A stretch of DNA of 8,558 nucleotides. Origin: an uncultured Bacillota bacterium. GTDB lineage: Bacteria; Bacillota_I; Bacilli_A; Izemoplasmatales; UBA1188. Location of the stretch: positions 1 through 8,558 of the forward strand of contig ONMY01000217.1 in the NCBI GenBank assembly GCA_900318975.1, in the 5' to 3' direction. The notes beneath the pieces were generated by a model. That model was not told where the DNA came from, did no database searches, and saw nothing but the letters and a program-made list of their open reading frames with translations. Of this stretch, positions 1 through 7,173 are shown in pieces. Each line of letters starts with the position of its first letter. Position 1 is the first letter of the stretch. Made by a program: the position numbers and the translations under genes.

Positions 1-430
1 CAACTATCGAAACTGAAAGTAAAATAATTGTTATGTAATCAAATTTTAGTTCGCTTGGACTAATTATTTTTTCAATTGATTCTTTTAGAAGTAGTGCTGC
101 AATCGCAAGCATAAGCACTGCGACAATTAACCCAGATATAAATTCAATTCTTTGATGTCCAAACGGATGATCCTCATCCGCCTTTTTTGTTGAAAGCTTA
201 TATCCAACTATTGTCACAATTGAAGAGATGGAATCTGTGATATTATTTATGGCATCTGTAATAATTGATATTGAAAATGTGATTATTCCAAGTATTACTT
301 TTAAAATACCAAGAAGAATGTTTGTGATTATTCCAACTATACCAGCCATCGTTCCATAGTTAGCTCTAACTTCTTCATTTTCTATATTTTTATAATCTTT
401 TATGAATAGTTTACCAAAAAGATTGTACAT
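1..430 (-). CDS. Cation diffusion facilitator (CDF) family metal efflux transporter, 5' part only
   Basis: The minus strand encodes the first 143 residues of a CDF membrane transporter; the C-terminal half lies beyond the left edge. CDF proteins export divalent metals (Zn, Mn, Fe, Co) from the cytoplasm in exchange for protons. The ATG at 430 follows an AAAGGAGA Shine-Dalgarno site at 443-450, about 12 bases upstream. Hydrophobic stretches at residues about 29-57, 68-79, 100-115 and 132-143 fit the first CDF membrane helices. The family signature after TM2 is clear: ADEDHPFGHQRIE at residues 84-96. In the TM2 metal site the aligned pair is N62-xxx-D66, rather than the DxxxD or HxxxD usual in zinc exporters. 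Asn at this place is known from manganese-exporting CDFs of the MntE type, so Mn is a reasonable but unproven substrate. TM5 and the cytoplasmic domain, which would help decide, are not in the window. The gene diverges from dnaE. Confidence 0.9.
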   Translation of the reverse strand, partial: MYNLFGKLFIKDYKNIENEEVRANYGTMAGIVGIITNILLGILKVILGIITFSISIITDAINNITDSISSIVTIVGYKLSTKKADEDHPFGHQRIEFISGLIVAVLMLAIAALLLKESIEKIISPSELKFDYITIILLSVSIV

Positions 431-460
431 AAAAGTTATCACTCTCCTTTAATAACTATA

Positions 461-469
461 ATTGTAGCA
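461..469 (-). promoter_or_regulatory. Probable extended -10 promoter of the CDF gene
   Basis: On the minus strand the sequence TGCTACAAT gives a TGN-extended -10 box (TACAAT, 5/6 to consensus). It lies about 30 bases upstream of the CDF start codon and 11 bases upstream of its Shine-Dalgarno site. No good -35 box is seen at the usual distance, which is tolerated for extended -10 promoters. Inferred from motif and position only. Confidence 0.45.
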
Positions 470-500
470 TATGAAGATGAATAAAGTTTAAAAAATACTC

Positions 501-529
501 TATAAATTATCGCCTAAATAATATATAAT
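501..529 (+). promoter_or_regulatory. Probable promoter of the dnaE-uvrB-rlmD operon
   Basis: A perfect TATAAT -10 box lies at 524-529. At 17-bp spacing the -35 position (501-506, TATAAA) matches consensus at only 3 of 6 bases, preceded by an A/T-rich stretch. Initiation 7-8 bases downstream would fall near 536 and leave a leader of only about 11 bases before the ATG at 547. The -10 box sits in the loop of the inverted repeat annotated separately, so access by RNA polymerase may be controlled. Confidence 0.5.
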
Positions 530-540
530 ATTTTTAGGCG
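511..540. promoter_or_regulatory. Inverted repeat (candidate operator) around the dnaE operon -10 box
   Basis: CGCCTAAA (511-518) and TTTAGGCG (533-540) are perfect 8-bp inverted arms separated by 14 bases of pure A/T. The dyad centre (525.5) falls inside the TATAAT at 524-529. This geometry suits a dimeric repressor that blocks the promoter. A transcription terminator is unlikely because no T-run follows. The right arm also supplies the only Shine-Dalgarno-like bases (AGGCG) before dnaE. It does not resemble the Bacillus LexA/DinR box (CGAAC-N4-GTTCG). Confidence 0.5.
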
Positions 541-546
541 AATAGT

Positions 547-3513
547 ATGAGCATAAACATTGAATCTTCTTATTCATTCCATGGTTCACTGATTAAAAAA
601 GAAGACTTAATCAATTTTAAAAACCTTGGTTATAATTCCCTTGGACTTGTAGATAATACTACGGCTTTTTTTATCACGTTCTATATTGAAATGAAGAAAA
701 TAGGAATTAATCCAATACTAGGCTTTAGAACTACAGGTTCTAATTATGATTATATACTCTATGCAAAAAACTATGATGGATATAAAGATATCTTAAGATT
801 TGCATCATCAATCAATAATAAATATCCAGTTTCATTTGATTCATTGGTAAGATCAAAGAATTTATATTATGTTTTTGATTTAACATTCTATGAAACAACT
901 GATATAAAGATTATTGAAGATGAATACAAGGAACTTGTTGAAGAAGGCTTATCTGTGATTCTTGGTGTTGATTTTTCATACTATCCATGCGAAGCCTTAC
1001 TTTATCCAATAATTAAAGATCGCTTCCCAATAGTCATTATAGAAAAAGCGAAATACTTAAATAAAGAAGACAAGAAGGCATCAGAGATTTTAGAGGCTAT
1101 TCTTTCAAATAGTGAACTAAAAGAATCAAATCTATTTGATATGGATATGCAATCCTCATTTGCACTAAAGACATATGATTCTTTCAAAGAAAGCTATAAG
1201 GAATATAAAGAATTAATAAGTAACACCGATAAGTTTAGAGATTCTATCAATATTGAAATAGAATTTAAGACTAGATTTCCACATTATGAGACAAAAAATG
1301 GTGTACCTAGTGACATTTATTTAAAGGCGCTTTCTAATAAAGGCCTTTCAAAGAGGCTCGAAGGCACAAATAAAGATGTACTCAAATATAAAGAAAGATT
1401 AAAATATGAACTATCAATCATCCACTCTATGGGTTTTGATGATTATTTTTTAGTTGTTTATGACTACATTTTATATTCAAAGAAAAACAATATTTATGTT
1501 GGGCCAGGAAGAGGAAGTGCTGCATCAAGTTTAGTATCATATTCTCTTGGAATAGTTGATGTAGATCCGCTGGAATACAACCTATATTTTGAAAGATTCT
1601 TAAACCCAGAACGTAAAACAATGCCTGATATTGATACAGATTTTGAAGATTCAAAACGCGACCAAGTTATTAAGTATGTAATTTCTAAATATGGAGAATA
1701 CCACGTATCACTAATATCAACATTCCAAACATTCCTTGCAAAAAGCGCAATAAGGGAAGTCTCAAAATATTTTGATATTCCAGAAATCACAGTCGCAACT
1801 ATTGCAAGAAATATCGATTCAGATGAAAACACGATTGATTCTTTGTTAAAGAAAAAATCTATACAGCATATCATGAATAATCAGGAAGAGGTAAAGAGAC
1901 TTCTTGAAGTATCTAAGAAAATCGAAGGTCTTCCAAAATCGATTGGTACACACGCCGCTGGTGTAATCATTTCAGATAATGATTTAAGAGAATACAGCGA
2001 AGTTCATCCAGGACTAAATGTTTTTTTACAATCAACCTATGATGCTGACTCATTAAAAGAAATAGGATTATTAAAGATGGATTTCTTATCACTTAGAAAT
2101 CTTTCAATTCTACATGAAATCGTAAATGATATAAAAATTAACAGCAATATTCAAATAGATTTAAATAAGATTCCTCTAGATGATAAAAAGACTTTTAAAC
2201 TATTAAGAGAAAAACCAACAACAGGTATCTTCCAGTTTGAATCTAAAGGAATGACTAATTTATTAAAAGCCATGAAAATTGATAATTTCCTAGATTTATC
2301 AATTTGTTTGTCATTATATAGACCTGGGCCAATGGATAATATTCCAGAATATTTAAAAAGAAGAGAAGGAAAAGTAAAAATCGATTACTACGATGATTCT
2401 TTAAAAAAGATTTTAAAAGAAACACTTGGAATTATTGTCTACCAGGAACAAATTATGGCAATAGTTCAAGTCTATTCAGGTTTAACTCTTGCTGAAGGCG
2501 ATATTTTAAGACGTGCCATATCAAAGAAGAATTCAGAACTTATTCTAAAATTCAAAGACAAATTCTTTGAAGGTGCAAATAATCTTAATAGAGATTTGAA
2601 AACTACTGAAAGATTATTTAATGATATCTATAAATTCTCTGATTATGGCTTTAATAAATCACATGCAATTGTTTACGCTAAAATTGCATATGAACTTGCA
2701 TATTTAAAAGCGAATTATCCAAAAGAATTTATGTCTAATCTTCTTATGAATTCACCATCAAGTATGGTAAATAAATATATAAAAGAAACACAAGAATTAG
2801 GACTAAGAGTTCTTTCACCAGATTTAAGATATTCATCGATTAGATATCAAGTAAAAGGAAATAGTATCTATATGCCTTTTACAGAGATTCGAGGAATTGG
2901 ATATGATTACGCAATGAAAATTATAGAACTTAAAAAGGAAGGCCATACATCTTTTGAATCTTTTGTTGAGAATTCAAAAGATTTAATACCAAGAGAAATC
3001 GTTGAAGATTTAATATTCTCTGGTGTATTTGATTACACATCATATAATAAAAAGACAATGATTCAATCACTTGATGGACTTTATGAATTCAATTCGACAT
3101 TTATTAAGGGTATGAAGTCAAGAAATGTGGTTAAAACTGATGAATATGATTTCGATTTCTTAAAAAACAAAGAATATGAACTTCTTGGTTTCAATTCTAA
3201 ATATCATCCAATTAAAAAATATACTGGTGAGCTTGATAAAATATCAGATATTGAACTTGATACTGTTGGTGCAAGAATTATTGCATATTTAACAAATCTT
3301 AAGATAATAAAAACCAAAAATGGAGAGTCGATGGCTCAATTCTATTTAGAAGATGAGTTTATGAGCGTGAAAGGTGTATTATTCCCTAAAGATTATTTTA
3401 AGTGTGCTCACTATATTAAAAATAATACATTATATGAAATACTTGGGTCATACAAGGAAAACAGAGGCGAACCTCAATTTGTGATAAGGGAGATAAAAGA
3501 ATTAAATGTTTAA
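547..3513 (+). CDS. dnaE: DNA polymerase III alpha subunit, DnaE type (short)
   Basis: Catalytic subunit of a C-family DNA polymerase, 988 aa against roughly 1,070-1,160 for typical DnaE. The palm shows all expected landmarks: GPGRGSAASS (319-328), MPDIDTDF with catalytic D361 and D363, THAAGVIIS (468-476), third catalytic Asp D512 in LLKMDFLSL, SLYRPGPM (589-596), YQEQIM (632-637) and FNKSHAIVYA (702-711). A helix-hairpin-helix region follows (about 770-850), then an OB-fold (about 908-985). The N-terminal PHP domain is recognisable but lacks metal ligands: the HxH position reads N4-I-E6 and the TDH position reads V35-D-N37, so intrinsic exonuclease activity is not expected. No clear beta-clamp motif (QxxLF type) was found between the HhH and OB parts. 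An in-frame TAG at 535 rules out any earlier start. The Shine-Dalgarno signal is weak (AGGCG, 536-540). First gene of an operon; its end overlaps uvrB by 8 bp. PolC-type architecture is excluded because no proofreading exonuclease domain is inserted. Confidence 0.97.
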   Translation: MSINIESSYSFHGSLIKKEDLINFKNLGYNSLGLVDNTTAFFITFYIEMKKIGINPILGFRTTGSNYDYILYAKNYDGYKDILRFASSINNKYPVSFDSLVRSKNLYYVFDLTFYETTDIKIIEDEYKELVEEGLSVILGVDFSYYPCEALLYPIIKDRFPIVIIEKAKYLNKEDKKASEILEAILSNSELKESNLFDMDMQSSFALKTYDSFKESYKEYKELISNTDKFRDSINIEIEFKTRFPHYETKNGVPSDIYLKALSNKGLSKRLEGTNKDVLKYKERLKYELSIIHSMGFDDYFLVVYDYILYSKKNNIYVGPGRGSAASSLVSYSLGIVDVDPLEYNLYFERFLNPERKTMPDIDTDFEDSKRDQVIKYVISKYGEYHVSLISTFQTFLAKSAIREVSKYFDIPEITVATIARNIDSDENTIDSLLKKKSIQHIMNNQEEVKRLLEVSKKIEGLPKSIGTHAAGVIISDNDLREYSEVHPGLNVFLQSTYDADSLKEIGLLKMDFLSLRNLSILHEIVNDIKINSNIQIDLNKIPLDDKKTFKLLREKPTTGIFQFESKGMTNLLKAMKIDNFLDLSICLSLYRPGPMDNIPEYLKRREGKVKIDYYDDSLKKILKETLGIIVYQEQIMAIVQVYSGLTLAEGDILRRAISKKNSELILKFKDKFFEGANNLNRDLKTTERLFNDIYKFSDYGFNKSHAIVYAKIAYELAYLKANYPKEFMSNLLMNSPSSMVNKYIKETQELGLRVLSPDLRYSSIRYQVKGNSIYMPFTEIRGIGYDYAMKIIELKKEGHTSFESFVENSKDLIPREIVEDLIFSGVFDYTSYNKKTMIQSLDGLYEFNSTFIKGMKSRNVVKTDEYDFDFLKNKEYELLGFNSKYHPIKKYTGELDKISDIELDTVGARIIAYLTNLKIIKTKNGESMAQFYLEDEFMSVKGVLFPKDYFKCAHYIKNNTLYEILGSYKENRGEPQFVIREIKELNV

Positions 3514-5494
3514 GCTTGTCTCAAACTTTTCTCCATCCGGTGACCAAGAACAAGCTATAGATACACTCGTATCTAATATTAATTCTAATATTAAGGAACA
3601 AATACTTCTTGGTGCAACTGGTACAGGAAAAACATTTACTATCGCAAATGTAATCGAAAGAGTTAACAAAAAAACTCTTGTTTTAGCACACAATAAAACT
3701 CTTGCGGGACAGCTCTATATGGAACTTAAAGAATTATTCCCTGAAAATAGAGTTGAATACTTTATATCATATTATGATTACTATCAGCCAGAAGCTTACG
3801 TAGTATCATCAGATACATATATTGAAAAAGAAGCTGATATAAATTCCGAAATCGATAAACTTAGAAACTCCGCAACCGCATCTCTTCTTGAAAGAGATGA
3901 TGTAATTGTAGTGGCATCTGTCTCATGTATTTATGGTATAGGATCACCTGACTCATATGAGAACCAAATGTTTGTCTTAAGACATCATGATCACATGACT
4001 AGAAAAGAATTAATTAAAAAGTTATCAGATGCTTTCTATGTTCGAGAAAAGAACGAACTAACACGTGGTACTTTCTTAGTAAAAGGTGATATCATCGATA
4101 TCCTTCCACCATATTCATCAACTGAAGCAATAAGAGTAGAACTTGACTTTGATGAGATAGTATCAATTAAGGAAATAGATGTGACTACCTATCACGCAAA
4201 TAAAGAATTAGAACTAGTATCAATCTATCCTGCAACTCAGTTCGTGACCGATAAAGCTACTTTAGAAGAATCTTTAAGAAGAATCGAAGAAGAATTAAAT
4301 GAAAGAATTAAATACTTCTTAGACCATAATATGCCACTTGAAGCCGAAAGAATAAAAGAGAGAACAACTTATGATATTGAAATGCTTAGAGAGATTGGAA
4401 GCTGTTCAGGAATTGAAAATTATTCAAGACATCTTGCACTTAAAGGCCCAAACGAAACACCATATACACTTCTAGATTATCTTGGAGATGATTATCTAAT
4501 AATTATAGATGAATCACATGTTACTGTTCCTCAGGTAAGAGGAATGTTTAATGGTGATAGAAGTAGAAAACAAGCACTTGTTGATTATGGTTTCCGTCTT
4601 CCAAGCGCACTTGATAATAGGCCACTTAACTTTTCTGAATTTGAAGATAGATTAAAACAAGTCATTTACATGAGCGCAACCCCAGGAGACTATGAAATGA
4701 TGAAGGGGTGCCCAATAGTTGAACAAATCATTCGTCCATCATTCCTATTAGACCCAATTGTTAAAATTAGACCATGTAAGAACCAAATTGATGATGTTGT
4801 TAGAGAAGTAGATAAAACCATTAAAGAGGGCTATAGAACTCTCATCACAACTCTTACAATTAAGATGAGTGAAGATTTATCAGCTTACCTTAAAAAACTC
4901 AACTATAAAGTTGCCTATCTACATAGCGAAATAAAAGCTTTAGAAAGATTAGAAATAATTAGAAAACTTCGTCTTGGAGAATACGAGTGTCTTGTTGGAA
5001 TAAATCTTTTAAGAGAAGGACTAGATATACCAGAAGTATCAAAGATACTTATTTTAGATGCTGATAAAGAAGGCTTCTTAAGAAGTGAAAGATCTTTAAT
5101 TCAAACAATAGGAAGAGCTGCAAGGAATGAACATGGTGAAGTAATTCTTTATGCAGATCAAATGACTGATTCAATAATAAATGCAGTAAAAGAAACAGAA
5201 AGAAGACGTCATATTCAAGAAGAATACAATAAAACTCATGGTACAGTTCCAAAAACAATCATCAAGCCAATTGGTGATGCATTTGTTTTATCTAAAGAAT
5301 TGAAAGAAGAATCTTCAAAAGAAAAATTCGATATCACTAAGGCATCTATTAAAGAGCGTGATAGAATACTTCAAACAATGGAAAAAGAAATGCTTAAAGC
5401 TGCCAAAGAACTCGACTTTGAAAGAGCGATGGAACTTCGCGATACTCTATTTGAATTAAGACAGGAATTAGAAAATGCAAAGCTTAATCGATAA
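3506..5494 (+). CDS. uvrB: UvrABC excinuclease subunit B
   Basis: Damage-verifying helicase-like subunit of nucleotide excision repair. It is loaded by UvrA and then recruits UvrC for dual incision. The 662 aa are normal for the family. Walker A is GATGTGKT (36-43). The damage-probing beta-hairpin begins at YYDYYQPEAYVVSSDTYIEK (89-108). Walker B is DESH (335-338), followed by VTVPQVRGMFNGDRSRK. Helicase motifs continue with YMSATPGDYE and, near the end of the ATPase, QTIGRAARN (533-541). A C-terminal UVR domain for the UvrC contact spans about 618-655 (EKEMLKAAKELDFERAMELRD). All motifs are intact, so the protein should be active. The ATG overlaps the end of dnaE by 8 bp and has an AGGGAGA ribosome site at 3487-3493, a somewhat long 12 bases away, which suggests coupling to dnaE translation. 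uvrA, a frequent neighbour of uvrB, is not next to it here. Confidence 0.98.
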   Translation: MFKLVSNFSPSGDQEQAIDTLVSNINSNIKEQILLGATGTGKTFTIANVIERVNKKTLVLAHNKTLAGQLYMELKELFPENRVEYFISYYDYYQPEAYVVSSDTYIEKEADINSEIDKLRNSATASLLERDDVIVVASVSCIYGIGSPDSYENQMFVLRHHDHMTRKELIKKLSDAFYVREKNELTRGTFLVKGDIIDILPPYSSTEAIRVELDFDEIVSIKEIDVTTYHANKELELVSIYPATQFVTDKATLEESLRRIEEELNERIKYFLDHNMPLEAERIKERTTYDIEMLREIGSCSGIENYSRHLALKGPNETPYTLLDYLGDDYLIIIDESHVTVPQVRGMFNGDRSRKQALVDYGFRLPSALDNRPLNFSEFEDRLKQVIYMSATPGDYEMMKGCPIVEQIIRPSFLLDPIVKIRPCKNQIDDVVREVDKTIKEGYRTLITTLTIKMSEDLSAYLKKLNYKVAYLHSEIKALERLEIIRKLRLGEYECLVGINLLREGLDIPEVSKILILDADKEGFLRSERSLIQTIGRAARNEHGEVILYADQMTDSIINAVKETERRRHIQEEYNKTHGTVPKTIIKPIGDAFVLSKELKEESSKEKFDITKASIKERDRILQTMEKEMLKAAKELDFERAMELRDTLFELRQELENAKLNR

Positions 5495-6836
5495 AGAATT
5501 TGAAGTAAAATGCATTGGAATTAATAATTATGCTAAGGGAGTATGCAAAATTGACTCTCTTATTTGCTTTGTTGATGATCTTTATCCTAGTGAAATTGCA
5601 AAAGTAAAAATCTATAAACAAGAGAAAAATCTAGCATATGCAAAAGTCATAGAATTCGTCAAAACAAGTGAGTATAGAATACCACCAGAATGCAATCATT
5701 CTATAGATTCTGGAAGTTGTCCATTTAACGATATAACATACGAATATGAACTCGAACTTAAAAAACAAATTGTAAAAAATAATATTGAAAGAACTCTAAA
5801 AATAGATATTGGAAACATCAATATAACATCTGGTGATAGAATATCTGGTTATAGAAATAAAGTAACTGTTTTCTTTTCATTAGACGAATCAAATGAACCT
5901 TTCTTTGGATCGTTTATCGAAAAAACAAACAAACTCGTTAGAATTTCATCTTGTGTACAAATTGATTCTGAATTTGTGCTAATCATTAATACATTATTAA
6001 ATCTAATAAAGAAATACAATTTAGAAATTGCTGATTTTATTAATAAGAATGGATACATTAAGGGTGTATCCATAAGAAAATCAGAATATACTAATAAAAT
6101 TAGTATAATGATTCTTTCGAGAAAAGATTATAAAGAATTCAAAGAAATATCTTCTTTACTAGCATCATGCTTTAATAATATTACAGGTATTTCAGTTTCA
6201 ATCGATAATTCTTTTGATACATTCATCTATTCAGGTATTGAGCATGTATACTTTGGGACACCAGAAATAGAAGAAAAATTATTAAATGTAATATATAAAG
6301 TTAGCAACAAATCATTTCTTCAAGTAAACACATCTTGTGCATCAAAACTATATGAAAGAGCTATAACACTAGCTAATCTTAATAAGAATGACAGAGTTTT
6401 AGATTTATATTCTGGAGCGGGAGGTATTTCTCTAAATGCGTCTAAATACTCTAAAATGGTATATGGAGTTGAAGAAGTTAGTGATGCAGTAAACAATGCA
6501 AAATATAATGCCTCATTTAATAATATTAAAAATGTCAAATTTTATGTTGGCGATGCAAAGGATTATAGAAAGTTAATAGGTGACACTAAAATAGATGTTT
6601 TATTTGTTGATCCTCCAAGAACCGGTATTAAAAAAGAAGTTATCAATAACATATTAAACGACAATATAGAAACAATCATTTATATATCTTGTGATTCATT
6701 TACGCTTGCGAGAGACTTAAAATTATTATCGCCAAAATATACAATAAAAACAGTTGAAGCATTTAACATGTTTCCAAGAACAAAACATTGTGAAACTGTT
6801 TGCCTTTTAACGAACCGTACTGGGAACACTAAATAA
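5475..6836 (+). CDS. rlmD: 23S rRNA (uracil-C5)-methyltransferase, RlmD/RlmCD (RumA) family
   Basis: SAM-dependent enzyme expected to make 5-methyluridine in 23S rRNA; Gram-positive members (RlmCD) modify both U747 and U1939. The 453 aa start with a TRAM RNA-binding domain (about 7-62). The SAM site is VLDLYSGAGG (308-317). Motif VDPPRTG is at 378-384, the catalytic nucleophile is C406 in YISCDSFTLARDL, and the likely general base is E440 in FPRTKHCETV. Of the four Fe-S cysteines known in RlmD, C73, C82 and C160 are present, but the second (spacing C-x5-C-x2-C) is S79. The tRNA enzyme TrmFO is unrelated, and TrmA lacks the TRAM domain; an RlmC-like specificity cannot be excluded. The ATG at 5475 overlaps uvrB by 20 bp and has AGGA at 5463-5466, 8 bases upstream. 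Last gene of the operon, followed by a terminator. Confidence 0.93.
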   Translation: MQSLIDKEFEVKCIGINNYAKGVCKIDSLICFVDDLYPSEIAKVKIYKQEKNLAYAKVIEFVKTSEYRIPPECNHSIDSGSCPFNDITYEYELELKKQIVKNNIERTLKIDIGNINITSGDRISGYRNKVTVFFSLDESNEPFFGSFIEKTNKLVRISSCVQIDSEFVLIINTLLNLIKKYNLEIADFINKNGYIKGVSIRKSEYTNKISIMILSRKDYKEFKEISSLLASCFNNITGISVSIDNSFDTFIYSGIEHVYFGTPEIEEKLLNVIYKVSNKSFLQVNTSCASKLYERAITLANLNKNDRVLDLYSGAGGISLNASKYSKMVYGVEEVSDAVNNAKYNASFNNIKNVKFYVGDAKDYRKLIGDTKIDVLFVDPPRTGIKKEVINNILNDNIETIIYISCDSFTLARDLKLLSPKYTIKTVEAFNMFPRTKHCETVCLLTNRTGNTK

Positions 6837-6851
6837 TAAAAAGTTAAACAT

Positions 6852-6883
6852 AAAAGAAGTTGAACTGTTGTTCGACTTTTTTT
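6852..6883 (+). terminator. Intrinsic terminator of the dnaE-uvrB-rlmD operon
   Basis: AAGTTGAAC (6857-6865) pairs with GTTCGACTT (6870-6878) through one G-T wobble around a TGTT loop. The stem extends outward by a G-U pair and four A-T pairs, so the RNA hairpin can reach 14 bp with its 3' side inside a run of seven T. It begins 15 bases after the rlmD stop codon. Confidence 0.82.
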
Positions 6884-6917
6884 ATTGATAATTATTTGAT
6901 GTGATTATTATTAAAAC

Positions 6918-6971
6918 TCGCTATGAAATTGGTGCAAAATAGTAAAAAAGTCGCTACTAAATTGGTGCAAA
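6918..6971 (+). repeat. Pair of 21-bp direct repeats at 33-bp period
   Basis: Copies at 6918-6938 and 6951-6971 share TCGCTA, two variable bases (TG or CT), then AAATTGGTGCAAA: 19 of 21 positions identical. Short A-rich sequence precedes both copies. Closely spaced repeats of about 20 bp are typical of transposase-binding ends of IS21-like insertion sequences, so this may be an orphan IS end. No transposase gene, target duplication or second end is visible. They could also be regulator-binding sites or a local repeat. Confidence 0.6.
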
Positions 6972-7054
6972 TATATTTACAAATTTCATATTATTTGAAA
7001 TCTTGTTATATATGCTAACTTAAAAGAATAAAACTGATGTTAATTATTATATCT

Positions 7055-7161
7055 ATTGACGAAAAATGCAATTTCTTTTAAAAAAAGCTAATATGCTCTT
7101 TACTTTTATGCTGAAGAAATGTATAATATAATTGACGAAAAGCACAAGTTCTTGCAAAAAA
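7055..7161 (+). repeat. Imperfect 31-bp direct repeats spaced 76 bp apart, in the ATPase leader
   Basis: The copies at 7055-7085 and 7131-7161 both begin ATTGACGAAAA, share ...TTCTT... in the middle and end in AAAAAA; 25 of 31 positions match. The second copy leads straight into the ribosome site of the ATPase gene and overlaps its likely transcription start. ATATGCT-like words upstream of each copy hint that a promoter-plus-leader segment was duplicated and then diverged. The first copy has no equally good -10 box at the equivalent place. Confidence 0.5.
7099..7127 (+). promoter_or_regulatory. Probable promoter of the DUF4143 ATPase gene
   Basis: TTTACT (7099-7104, 4/6 to the -35 consensus) is 17 bp upstream of a perfect TATAAT (7122-7127). 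Transcription would start near 7134, at the beginning of the second leader repeat, giving a leader of about 40 bases. The gene thus has its own promoter downstream of the rlmD terminator. Confidence 0.6.
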
Positions 7162-7165
7162 GGAG
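7159..7165 (+). promoter_or_regulatory. Strong ribosome binding site of the ATPase gene
   Basis: AAAGGAG lies 8 bases before the ATG at 7174. It is far better than the site before dnaE and fixes this start codon. Confidence 0.8.
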
Positions 7166-7173
7166 AATAAGTA

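Larger units (their letters stand above)
6884..7173. other. 290-bp non-coding spacer with two repeat families
   Basis: No supported gene lies between the operon terminator and the ATPase gene. The stretch is very A/T-rich. It contains the pair of direct repeats at 6918-6971, the second repeat pair at 7055-7085 and 7131-7161, a promoter at 7099-7127 and a strong ribosome site just before 7174. The longest reading frame noted (ATG at 6923, 31 codons) consists largely of repeat DNA and has no Shine-Dalgarno site. No transposase remnant is readable. Confidence 0.7.

Noticed and set aside
511..540. LexA/SOS box or riboswitch before dnaE
   Set aside because: The arms do not match the Gram-positive LexA consensus, and a 116-bp spacer with its -10 box 18 bases from the ATG leaves no room for a riboswitch.
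1494..1874. 126-codon open frame on the minus strand inside dnaE
   Set aside because: It lies wholly antisense to the conserved polymerase palm, has no recognisable domain, and is explained by the codon composition of dnaE. The other antisense frames inside dnaE, uvrB and rlmD were dismissed for the same reason.
6923..7018. Possible 31-aa peptide with repeated KLVQ
   Set aside because: It has no Shine-Dalgarno site, and the peptide repeat simply reflects translation of the two DNA direct repeats.
6918..7161. CRISPR array
   Set aside because: There are only two copies of each of two different imperfect repeats, spacing is irregular between families, and no cas gene is present.
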